Part shown: positions 1 through 5,634 of the stretch, one piece after another
Numbering within the stretch: position 1 is the stretch's first letter
How the letters are laid out: every line of letters begins with the position of its first letter
From: DASSFZ01 sp036514635
GTDB lineage: Bacteria; Chloroflexota; Anaerolineae; Fen-1058
DNA: 10,222 bases
Assembly (NCBI GenBank): GCA_036514635.1
Contig: DATBWU010000246.1
Location: 1 to 10,222 of the forward strand
Direction: 5' to 3'
Made by a program: the position numbers and the translations under genes
Notes under the pieces: model-generated
The model's input: the letters and a program-made list of their open reading frames with translations, nothing else
Databases searched by the model: none
Told to the model about the DNA's origin: nothing

Positions 1-497
1 ATCGTGCGCAGCACCGTGCGCCCCACTTCGCCCGCGCCGACGATCACCACGCGCGCCACGCCGACGCCGCGCTGGCGCAGCTGCGCCAGCGCCAGACCCC
101 AGACTATCCGGCTGATGCCCAGGTAAACCACGATCAGCAGCGCATCGTATCCAAACAATAAGCGCGAGAACACCGCCACGTCGAAGAACGTCACGGCGAT
201 CAGCACCGCCACCGCCACCAGCGTGCTGCGGACGATCGGCGCCATCCTATCCAGCCACGTCGTATTGCGGCGCAGGTCGTACCCGCCGCCGAGCCGGAAC
301 AAGATGGGCAGCAAAACGGCCTGGGTCAGCATCAGCGGCACGTACCCGCTGAACGGCGTCGTGTAGCTAGGGTCGATTGCCCGGAGCAATTGCAGCTCGA
401 TGCGGGCGACATAGGCCGACAGGAACGCCAGGTTGACCAGCACCAGGTCGCTGATCAGCATGGCGGCTGTCACCCAGCGAGGATAGCGGCGAGGCAT
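1..497 (-). CDS. Polyprenyl-phosphate sugar-1-phosphate transferase, N-terminal part (runs off left edge)
   Basis: This frame is open from ATG at 497-495 to the window edge (165 codons plus 2 nt). The start reads MPRRYPRWVTAAMLISDLVL. Four hydrophobic segments follow (about residues 8-30, 50-68, 88-110 and 118-140). After them comes a Rossmann-like strand and loop, ARVVIVGAGEVG, with the GxGxxG signature. Four N-terminal helices followed by a nucleotide-binding-like domain is the layout of the WbaP/WcaJ/CpsE exopolysaccharide glycosylphosphotransferases. These move a sugar-1-phosphate from a UDP-sugar to undecaprenyl phosphate at the inner membrane, the first step of repeat-unit synthesis. 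The catalytic C-terminal domain lies outside the window, so the family call rests on the N-terminus only. An alternative is a polysaccharide nucleoside-diphosphate epimerase of the CapD type, which shares the same N-terminal arrangement. It lies downstream of the two GT4 genes on the same strand. No good Shine-Dalgarno sequence precedes the ATG. Confidence 0.8.
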   Translation of the reverse strand, partial: MPRRYPRWVTAAMLISDLVLVNLAFLSAYVARIELQLLRAIDPSYTTPFSGYVPLMLTQAVLLPILFRLGGGYDLRRNTTWLDRMAPIVRSTLVAVAVLIAVTFFDVAVFSRLLFGYDALLIVVYLGISRIVWGLALAQLRQRGVGVARVVIVGAGEVGRTVLRT

Positions 498-529
498 TTA
501 GTGTGACTTTCTATAAGGTCGCTGTGGTA

Positions 530-602
530 ACCACCAAGGCACCAAGACACTAAGCCCCCCAAGTTTTCTTTGTGTTTCTTTGTGCCTTGGAGTCTTGGTG
601 GT
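530..602. repeat. Imperfect inverted repeat of CACCAAG-type units in the intergenic gap
   Basis: The left arm at 530-547 (ACCACCAAGGCACCAAGA) and the reverse complement of 585-602 agree at 15 of 18 positions. The left arm is itself a tandem of about 8-bp units (CACCAAGG, CACCAAGA, CACTAAG). The right side adds CTTTGTGTTTCTTTGTGCCTTGG. The element fills the gap between the end of the GT4 gene (620) and the start of the sugar transferase (497), so it would be transcribed with the cluster and could fold as a hairpin. There is no clean T-tract, so I do not call it a terminator. Repeats of this wording are widespread between genes in many environmental bacteria; that is from memory and was not checked here. 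Confidence 0.6.
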
Positions 603-619
603 GAGTCTTCAGGCAGGCT

Positions 620-1786
620 CTAAGCGAGAAGCGACAATGCCTTCCGATACGATTCGACCGTCGCCCGCGCCGTCGCCTCCCAGGTGAAGCGCTTCGCGTG
701 CTCGATCCCGCGCCGCGATCGATCGGCGCGCAAGGCTTCGTCTTCCCAGACGCGGCGCATCGCCTGCGCCAGGCCGGGCACATCCTCCGGCCCGACCATC
801 AACCCGGCCTCGCCCACCACTTCCGGCAGCGAGGCGGCATTCGACGTGATCACCGGCGTGCCGCACGCCATCGCTTCCAGCGGCGGCATGCCGAAGCCTT
901 CGTACAGCGAGGGATACACGAACGCCGTCGCCGCGTTGTACCACAGCGGCAGGTCTTCCGCCGGCGCGAAACCTTCGAAGCGCACACGATCCTCCAAGCC
1001 GAACGCTTTCACCTTCGCAAAGAGCGTATCATACATCCACCCTTTACCGCCCACCAGTATCAGTTGCCAGTTGGCAGTGTGCCAGTTATCAGTGTGCCAG
1101 TTGGCAGTTATCTGTTGCGCGAACGCCTCGAGCAACCGGCCCAAATTCTTGCGCGGCTCCAGCGTGCCCAGGTAGAGAAAGAATCGATCGGGTAGATCGT
1201 GCCTGCGGCGAAAGGCTTCGACCTCGCTTTGCGGCAGCGGTCTGAAGCGTGAATCGACGCCGGGATACGCCACGTCGATCCGATCGAGCGGCACGTCGTA
1301 CACTCGATTCACGTCGCGCCGGGCGCACTCCGAAATCGCGATGACGCGCCGCGCGCGTCTCAACGAAAGCCGTGTGAAGGCGCGCAGGTACGCCTGGTTC
1401 GCGCCGCGAAACAATTCGGGGAACAAGGCGAAACTGAGATCGTAGACCGTGATTACGGTTGGCCGGCGCGATAGGATCGGCGCAACGAAGGCTGTCGCGT
1501 GCAGCAGATCGGGCCGGTCGCGCCACACGACGAACGGCTGAACCCACTGCTCCCAGGCGATGCGAAGTGGCGGGCGTACCGTCGGCCAGCGCGTCGATCG
1601 CGAGCGCACATCGATCGGCGGCTGCGCGTTGGTGTACACCGTGTAACGGAACGCGTCGTCCACCTTCGGCAAGTTGTGGAGCAGATGAGCGATATAAGTG
1701 TGGATACCGGCGCTGCGATAATCGGCTGCCCCGCGCGGAGCGAGCAAGTGCGCGCTGATCGCGACGTGGGGCCGCGTGTCGTGCAT
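620..1786 (-). CDS. GT4-family glycosyltransferase (group 1)
   Basis: This is a 388-aa retaining glycosyltransferase with a GT-B fold. It would transfer a sugar (donor unknown, often mannose in this subfamily) from a nucleotide sugar during surface polysaccharide assembly at the cytoplasmic face. The N-terminal acceptor domain includes HVAISAHLL and the basic patch LRRARRVIAISECAR. The C-terminal donor domain begins near LYLGTLEPRKNLGRLLEAF and holds the family signature EGFGMPPLEAMACGTPV, with the E-x7-E pair at Glu296 and Glu304. Length is normal for the family except for an insertion at residues 226-242 (ITANWHTDNWHTANWQL) just before the conserved GGKGW loop. That insertion is encoded by a tandem ACTGG-type repeat. 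The ATG at 1786 has no Shine-Dalgarno sequence; an extended -10 ends just upstream, so the message may be leaderless. The gene lies 87 bp downstream of the second GT4 gene. Confidence 0.88.
   Translation of the reverse strand: MHDTRPHVAISAHLLAPRGAADYRSAGIHTYIAHLLHNLPKVDDAFRYTVYTNAQPPIDVRSRSTRWPTVRPPLRIAWEQWVQPFVVWRDRPDLLHATAFVAPILSRRPTVITVYDLSFALFPELFRGANQAYLRAFTRLSLRRARRVIAISECARRDVNRVYDVPLDRIDVAYPGVDSRFRPLPQSEVEAFRRRHDLPDRFFLYLGTLEPRKNLGRLLEAFAQQITANWHTDNWHTANWQLILVGGKGWMYDTLFAKVKAFGLEDRVRFEGFAPAEDLPLWYNAATAFVYPSLYEGFGMPPLEAMACGTPVITSNAASLPEVVGEAGLMVGPEDVPGLAQAMRRVWEDEALRADRSRRGIEHAKRFTWEATARATVESYRKALSLLA
1055..1112. repeat. In-frame tandem ACTGG-type repeat inside the GT4 gene
   Basis: On the plus strand the stretch reads as successive units AGTTGCC, AGTTGGC, AGTGTGCC, AGTTATC, AGTGTGCC, AGTTGGC and AGTTATC, that is, 7- or 8-bp words starting with AGT. 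The 15-bp double unit AGTGTGCCAGTT(ATC/GGC) occurs twice in a row. On the coding strand it encodes alternating NWHT and NWQL motifs, residues 226-242 of the glycosyltransferase. The frame is kept. The words match those of the intergenic heptad element at 1805-1863. Confidence 0.8.
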
Positions 1787-1792
1787 GACGAG

Positions 1793-1801
1793 ATTATACC
1801 A
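1793..1801 (-). promoter_or_regulatory. Extended -10 promoter element (TGGTATAAT) directly upstream of the GT4 start
   Basis: The minus strand reads TGGTATAAT, a perfect TATAAT with an upstream TG, six bases before the ATG at 1786. Transcription would begin about 7 bases after the hexamer, at or next to the A of the start codon. That fits a leaderless message and the missing ribosome binding site. I see no -35 hexamer at 16-18 bp, which is tolerable for an extended -10 promoter. A near-identical string (TGCTATAATCTCGCCAT) precedes the gene at 9099. This is inference from sequence only. Confidence 0.5.
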
Positions 1802-1804
1802 AAT

Positions 1805-1863
1805 ACTGGTTACTGACCACTGATGACTGATGACTGACCAGTGAACAGTGATCAGTAACCAGT
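1805..1863. repeat. Heptad-repeat palindrome (ACTGRYN units) between the two GT4 genes
   Basis: The region is built from consecutive 7-bp words: ACTGGTT, ACTGACC, ACTGATG, ACTGATG, ACTGACC, AGTGAAC, AGTGATC, AGTAACC, AGT. The arms 1805-1821 and 1847-1863 are reverse complements at 16 of 17 positions, with a 25-nt loop that is itself built of the same words. The element fills most of the gap between the upstream GT4 gene (stop at 1874) and the downstream start (1786). It could act as a hairpin in a joint transcript. Heptanucleotide repeats of this general kind are known from cyanobacteria as STRR sequences; a relation to them is not shown. Confidence 0.8.
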
Positions 1864-1873
1864 GAAACAGCGA

Positions 1874-2980
1874 TCAGGCGGCGAGCACAGCGCGATAGAC
1901 GTTGGCTGTTGCCAGCGCGATTTGTTTCTGCGTGTAGTGTTGCAGGATACGCTCGCGACCGCGTGCGATTAGGTCCCGGCGCAGGCCGGCATCGCGCATC
2001 AAGCGTTGGATGCACGCGCGCAGAGCAGCGACATCACCTTCCGGGAAGATCAGCCCGGCCTCGCCGATGACATACGGAATCTCACCGCAGGTCGATCCGA
2101 TCACGGGCACGCCGCAAGCCATCGCCTCGATCAGCGTCCGCCCGAATTGTTCTTTCCAGTTGCGCTTCGTGCGCGAGGGCAGCACCAGCACGTCCAGCGC
2201 GCGGTACACCGCCGGCAACTCCTTCGAGCGGAGCCAGGGCCGGAACATCACGCGCTGGCGCATGCCAAGTCGATTGGTGAGCGAGGCCAGCATCTTGCCC
2301 GTCGGCCCGCTGCCCACGATGACCAGTTGCCAGTTGCCAGTTAATCCGGCCAGTGCCCGCACCAAAAGATCGACACCCTTCTCTTCGACGAGGCGACCCA
2401 CGTAGCCAATGGTGAAAGTGACCGGCACTTCGACGCCGGTCGCCTGTGGCGAATAGATGTCCGGATCGACGCCGAACTGCGGGATGACTTCGACGCGACC
2501 TTTGAAGCCTTTCGCACGCCACACCTGCGCGCTGTCGTGATTCCCGGCGATGCAGGCATCGGCCCCACTCAACACCGCGCGCTCGATCACGTCGAACGGG
2601 AAGGGATAGCGCCGGTTGAGGTTCTGCCAGGCGAAGAACACGGTCTTTGCCCTCAGCCGCCGCGCGATGCGCAGCACGTGATACGTGGCGTAGTTGTATG
2701 GCTCTTCGTCGATGTGGATCAGATCGGGTCGCAGCGCGTCCAGATGACGGGCTATGCCTGGAAAGAAATAGAGGTGATAGTTGCCGTTGAAGGCGATCCG
2801 CTCGACGATCAACCGATAGCCGCTCACGTGCTCGCGCTCCAGCGCGATCGTCCCGCGTTCGTCGCGCCAGGACGGCGGGACGATCACCGTAAGGTTGATG
2901 TCGGGCAGCGCGGCTAGTTCTTCGAGCTTGCGTTGATACGCGCCGACCAGACAGGCTTTGGAGACGAGCGCGATGCGCAT
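1874..2980 (-). CDS. GT4-family glycosyltransferase (group 1)
   Basis: This is a 368-aa GT-B glycosyltransferase, probably for polysaccharide or glycolipid assembly on the cytoplasmic side of the membrane. It begins MRIALVSKACLVGAYQRKLEEL, a typical N-terminal Rossmann strand. The acceptor domain contains LIHIDEEPYNYATYHVLRIA. The donor domain opens with FTIGYVGRLVEEKGVDLLVRAL and holds the signature EQFGRTLIEAMACGVPVIGS, with the E-x7-E pair at Glu277 and Glu285. A strand-loop NWQLVIVGSGPTGK sits where the nucleotide sugar phosphates bind. The first half also resembles glycosyltransferases that act on lipid-linked sugars, but no specificity can be read. The start is supported by AAAGGA (2991-2986) five bases before the ATG and by a promoter-like TGTTACAAT at 3015-3007. 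It is divergent from the protease module and is the first gene of the visible minus-strand cluster. Confidence 0.88.
   Translation of the reverse strand: MRIALVSKACLVGAYQRKLEELAALPDINLTVIVPPSWRDERGTIALEREHVSGYRLIVERIAFNGNYHLYFFPGIARHLDALRPDLIHIDEEPYNYATYHVLRIARRLRAKTVFFAWQNLNRRYPFPFDVIERAVLSGADACIAGNHDSAQVWRAKGFKGRVEVIPQFGVDPDIYSPQATGVEVPVTFTIGYVGRLVEEKGVDLLVRALAGLTGNWQLVIVGSGPTGKMLASLTNRLGMRQRVMFRPWLRSKELPAVYRALDVLVLPSRTKRNWKEQFGRTLIEAMACGVPVIGSTCGEIPYVIGEAGLIFPEGDVAALRACIQRLMRDAGLRRDLIARGRERILQHYTQKQIALATANVYRAVLAA
2323..2343. repeat. Three tandem heptamers (CCAGTTG) inside the GT4 gene
   Basis: Plus-strand CCAGTTG CCAGTTG CCAGTTA is three 7-bp units (21 bp). On the coding strand it spells TAACTGG CAACTGG CAACTGG, within codons for LTGNWQLV just before the VIVGSG loop. 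This is the same structural site that carries the longer repeat in the neighbouring GT4 gene. Here the loop length looks normal for the family, so this may be the native sequence and not an insertion. Confidence 0.65.
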
Positions 2981-3006
2981 GAGTATCCTTTCAACGAGGC
3001 GGGTCT

Positions 3007-3015
3007 ATTGTAACA
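3007..3015 (-). promoter_or_regulatory. Probable extended -10 (TGTTACAAT) for the minus-strand GT4 cluster
   Basis: The minus strand reads TGTTACAAT, that is TACAAT (5 of 6 to consensus) with TG one base upstream. A start of transcription about 7 bp downstream, near 3000, would give a leader of about 20 nt containing AAAGGA and then the ATG at 2980. That geometry is sound. No convincing -35 is seen. Confidence 0.4.
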
Positions 3016-3127
3016 GATGCGACAACGGGCGTGATTGATCGGCAGTGGACGATTTGTGGTTAGCGAGAAGCGTGTCCGAATTATTCGCAGGGGACTTGAC
3101 AGCGGCGAGATGAGCAGTATGCTGATG

Positions 3128-3173
3128 GTTGGCAATTGAATACTCATAACCTCGCACACGCCGAACGTGGAAG
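3128..3173 (+). repeat. Direct repeat copy A upstream of the protease module
   Basis: The core is AATTGAATACTCAT followed by a looser half ending in CGAACGTGGAAG. It aligns without gaps to copy B at 3282-3327 with 30 matches in 40 over 3134-3173, plus a shared GTTG at the left. The two copies are 154 bp apart in the same orientation. They could be paired regulator-binding sites or the trace of a local duplication. Confidence 0.55.
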
Positions 3174-3281
3174 ACCCACTTCTTCTGTTTGGCGTTTTCT
3201 GTCACCGGCCTTACCAGACAACATGAGGAAACCGCAAGATCCGTAAGACCATTTGCGATGCTAATGAGAGATAGGTCGTTA

Positions 3282-3327
3282 GTTGTTAATCGAATACTCA
3301 TGGCGGCACACTTGTCGAACGCGGAAG
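3282..3327 (+). repeat. Direct repeat copy B upstream of the protease module
   Basis: This is the second copy, with core AATCGAATACTCAT (13 of 14 to copy A) and the end CGAACGCGGAAG. It ends 32 bp before the ATG at 3360, close enough to the start to influence transcription or translation of the module. No function is known. Confidence 0.55.
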
Positions 3328-3359
3328 GTTCCTGTTTCTTAACTTAATAGGGGGAAACG

Positions 3360-4418
3360 ATGAGCAGACGACTTGCAACCACCGTTCCGGTGACTTTTCT
3401 AATCTTGATCTTCGCCACAGCGGTGACTCGGGCCGCGTCAAATACTCAGCCTTTCTCTAGCTCACCCTTGCCGACTCCCACTCTGATTTACTCTCCCTTG
3501 CCAACTCCTGATGTTTCTCTGTTGACGCCTACGGTTCTTCTGCCGCCTACCCCTACCCCATCGGCAGAATCGCAGATTGCGCTCAATTACATTGGGGAGA
3601 AGTACGGCATTCCCGTAGCGCAGTTAATAATCGTCAACGAGCATCGGCGCGAATATGCCGAACTGGGCCGTTCTTTTCGCGCCTTCAGTCTGGTTGACTC
3701 CAAAGGCGAGCACTTCTTCGAACTGATGGTTGATCTGAAAGATCATTCTGTGGTAGAAGATGTAGCCGCGATTGAACAGTTGGAGGCCGATGCTGCCCGG
3801 AGGAAATATGGCAAGCTGGAGCCTGTCTTGTATGAGCGGCTCCAGGCGATGCAGGATAGTGACGTTGTGAGCGTAACGATTACGGTAGCACGTCCATCAG
3901 GTCCGGGCTTGCCTGAGTTCGAGCAGGTGGCCGCGGCAACTCTAGTTGCCAAATATCCAGAGGCGCGGGCAGCAGTGGAACGCGGCACCAAGCCAATGGA
4001 TGTGGAAGACCCAGTGGTAGCGCAGCAGATCGAGACAGAGCGCAGTCACATCATGTCAACTCTGATAGCCCAACGAGAGGCACCTTTAGTTGAGGCGGCG
4101 CGAGTTCTGGCTGAGACGCTGAATGCTCAAGGGATTCCAGTTCAAGCGAACCAGGGTGCTTCGGTATCTGGTCTGCTCTCGAAAAAGGACATCCTGCTGA
4201 TTGAGCAGCGAGATGATGTTGGCCTGATCTATCTGGTTCAACAAGAGAGAGGTATTGTGAGTCTGGCGGAAGGTGCTTCTGCATCTTCCGCTGTTGAAGG
4301 AACAGACACGTCGGCATTGACGGGGTCGCTACTGCTAGGAATCGGGATTCTCAGCATGCTGATCGTGTTTCGGATGATAAGATTGGTGAGGCGGAATAGG
4401 CAGGCGAGACAAGGATAG
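3360..4418 (+). CDS. Membrane-anchored stand-alone subtilase propeptide-like protein
   Basis: This is a 352-aa protein with no domain I can name with certainty. Residues 1-26 form a signal peptide (basic start, hydrophobic core, likely cut after TRA or RAA). Residues 33-69 are a Pro/Ser/Thr-rich linker with the motif SPLPTP twice. Residues 70-300 align along their whole length with the propeptide of the protease encoded at 5146; shared stretches include EKYGIP, ELGR-FRAFS, MVDLKD, VVEDV, KLEP/KIEP-LYERLQ and DVEDP. There is no catalytic domain. Residues 320-340 are a transmembrane helix followed by the basic tail RLVRRNRQARQG, so the propeptide-like part would face outward. Subtilase propeptides act in trans as folding chaperones and inhibitors, so a role as anchored chaperone or inhibitor of the neighbouring protease is a reasonable inference. 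The ATG follows AGGGGG by 5 nt. The frame is intact and ends in TAG. It is first of three co-directional genes. Confidence 0.8.
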   Translation: MSRRLATTVPVTFLILIFATAVTRAASNTQPFSSSPLPTPTLIYSPLPTPDVSLLTPTVLLPPTPTPSAESQIALNYIGEKYGIPVAQLIIVNEHRREYAELGRSFRAFSLVDSKGEHFFELMVDLKDHSVVEDVAAIEQLEADAARRKYGKLEPVLYERLQAMQDSDVVSVTITVARPSGPGLPEFEQVAAATLVAKYPEARAAVERGTKPMDVEDPVVAQQIETERSHIMSTLIAQREAPLVEAARVLAETLNAQGIPVQANQGASVSGLLSKKDILLIEQRDDVGLIYLVQQERGIVSLAEGASASSAVEGTDTSALTGSLLLGIGILSMLIVFRMIRLVRRNRQARQG

Positions 4419-4541
4419 CTGATCTGAGAGCATTCGGTAATTATTTCGCGCCTGCCGCTCTTTTGCCTACGAACATAGCTTCACCATCGTTGTCCCACGG
4501 GGATTGTTTCGAAGATCGCGTTCAGTGCTGAGGAGATGCAA
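4419..4541. other. Short gap between first and second genes of the protease module
   Basis: There are 123 bp between the stop of the propeptide-like gene and the lipoprotein start. I see no hairpin with a T-tract and no clear promoter. Co-transcription is plausible but not proven. The last bases hold the lipoprotein's ribosome binding site. Confidence 0.4.
4531..4535 (+). promoter_or_regulatory. Ribosome binding site (AGGAG) that decides the lipoprotein start
   Basis: AGGAG abuts the first ATG at 4536 with no spacer, too close to be used. It lies 6 nt before the in-frame second ATG at 4542. The 4542 start is therefore preferred, removing two residues from the longest frame. Confidence 0.65.
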
Positions 4542-5081
4542 ATGAATAAGCAGCAAGTCTTGAGAAGCGGGCTGATGAGTCTTGTCTTCCTAGCAGGACC
4601 GATCCTAAATGGGTGCGCAAATCTGCAACCCCAAGACCTATCTTTCGAAACCATTTCTCAGGGTGTAGGTTTTCCTACTGGTCGGAGCTATGATGGGAAA
4701 GAGCCCAACTTTCTTGTAATCACCGAGCCCAGGGAAGTTGATGATCCTGGACTAGGGGTACAGTTTACTTCCGAACTGGTCGAACAGCTGCGTGGTGTAG
4801 ATTATCGCCGCAGCTTCGCTATTGTTGTATTCAGAGGACTACTAAGTGCTCTAAACCGGGAGTACACGGTCGATATCTTCCAGATTACTCGCTTGGGGGA
4901 CAAGGTGGTGTTAAAAGTGCATCTTGGAGTGCCCAGGCCAGGCTCGATAACAAGCCCGGCGTACTCTTCCCCCTACCGCGCTATCGTCGTTTCTAAGGAA
5001 GGGGAGTGGGCACGGGAAATTAGCTTTGTTTTGGAAGTTGATGGACAAGCAGTAATAGAACGCACCTATTTCGTCCCTTGA
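4542..5081 (+). CDS. PrcB-like lipoprotein (protease complex subunit family)
   Basis: This is a 179-aa exported lipoprotein. The signal sequence ends in the lipobox LNGC, with Cys25 as the predicted lipidated residue. The remainder resembles the PrcB C-terminal domain family: an Asp-Tyr entry and hydrophobic strand (VDYRRSFAIVVFRG, about residues 86-99), then strands YTVDIFQITRLGDKVVLKV, then a Pro-rich turn and the SPYRAIVVSK strand, ending EISFVLEVDGQAVIERTYFVP. In Treponema denticola PrcB is a lipoprotein that joins the subtilisin-like protease PrtP in the dentilisin complex. Here the gene sits 64 bp upstream of a subtilase, which matches that pairing. The GY motif usual before the second strand reads REYTV here. 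A role in presenting, stabilising or regulating the protease at the cell surface is inferred. The family call comes from remembered motif shape and was not searched. Confidence 0.68.
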   Translation: MNKQQVLRSGLMSLVFLAGPILNGCANLQPQDLSFETISQGVGFPTGRSYDGKEPNFLVITEPREVDDPGLGVQFTSELVEQLRGVDYRRSFAIVVFRGLLSALNREYTVDIFQITRLGDKVVLKVHLGVPRPGSITSPAYSSPYRAIVVSKEGEWAREISFVLEVDGQAVIERTYFVP

Positions 5082-5132
5082 TTCAGTTCACAGCCGATCA
5101 CCCAACCATGGAACCGCTTTCGCAATTTCACC

Positions 5133-5138
5133 AGGAGA
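5133..5138 (+). promoter_or_regulatory. Ribosome binding site (AGGAGA) of the protease gene
   Basis: AGGAGA lies 7 nt before the ATG at 5146. This is the best-formed ribosome binding site in the module, and it fixes the true start of the protease upstream of the in-frame TAG. The later pieces of the frame have no comparable site. Confidence 0.7.
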
Positions 5139-5145
5139 CATTGCG

Positions 5146-5580
5146 ATGAAAACCTCAATAAAGATTCGGTCATCGCACATCATTGTAGCCGCTTTGTTAC
5201 TGACCGCATTTCTCACGCCCAGGCTCACCTCACCCTCCACGACACAGGATAAGATGCCCTTTGACTCTCCCCTTCCAACCAGCTCTCCTCTTCCAACTCC
5301 GCGAGCACCAGCCCCAACACTGTCACCCCCCTCGGCTGAAGTCCAGATCGCTCTAAGGTACATTGTGGAGAAGTACGGTATTCCAATAGAGCAACTGGCG
5401 ATCGGCAACGAACACTATCGGGAGTATGTCGAGTTGGGTCGCGCTTTCCGTGCCTTCAGTCTGTTCGATCTTAAAGGTGAACGATTCTTCCAAGTGATGG
5501 TTGATCTCAAGGATCGCACCGTGGTGGAAGACGTAGTTGCAATTGAGCGGGCCGAAGCGGAGGCTTCCCGGCAGAAATAG
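5146..5580 (+). CDS. Protease N-terminal fragment (signal peptide plus part of propeptide) ended by TAG
   Basis: This is the 144-aa product expected if the TAG is obeyed. It has a signal-type N-terminus with a hydrophobic core HIIVAALLLTAFL, then the SPLPTP linker, then the first part of the propeptide up to EAEASRQK. The aligned region of the 3360 gene continues with Tyr150 (TAT at 3807-3809) at the position of the TAG, then both run on as GK-EP-LYERLQ. One base change from a Tyr codon explains the stop. The fragment would be exported but has no protease activity of its own. Confidence 0.6.
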   Translation: MKTSIKIRSSHIIVAALLLTAFLTPRLTSPSTTQDKMPFDSPLPTSSPLPTPRAPAPTLSPPSAEVQIALRYIVEKYGIPIEQLAIGNEHYREYVELGRAFRAFSLFDLKGERFFQVMVDLKDRTVVEDVVAIERAEAEASRQK

Positions 5581-5634
5581 GGCAAGATCGAGCCCACCCT
5601 ATATGAACGGCTTCAGAATGCAGCTGACGATGAG

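Larger units (their letters stand above)
2981..3359. other. Divergent intergenic region (379 bp)
   Basis: This gap separates the minus-strand GT4 gene from the plus-strand protease module. On the left it holds the probable GT4 promoter and ribosome binding site. In the centre and right it holds a 46-bp imperfect direct repeat (3128-3173 and 3282-3327). At the right edge is AGGGGG (3349-3354), the ribosome binding site of the 3360 gene. I find no convincing sigma-70 promoter for the plus-strand genes and no RNA gene. The minus-strand frames in it have no ribosome binding site or family resemblance and are not called. Confidence 0.6.

Noticed and set aside
1055..1863. CRISPR-like array from the regularly spaced ACTG repeats
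   Set aside because: Units are only 7-8 bp with no unique spacers, and no cas gene is present.
3005..3301. A minus-strand small gene in the divergent gap
   Set aside because: It has no ribosome binding site and no recognisable domain, and it overlaps the direct repeats and the GT4 promoter.
5578..5580. Genome-wide recoding of TAG as a sense codon (for example pyrrolysine)
   Set aside because: TAG is the terminal stop of three other frames in the window at the places where their homology ends.
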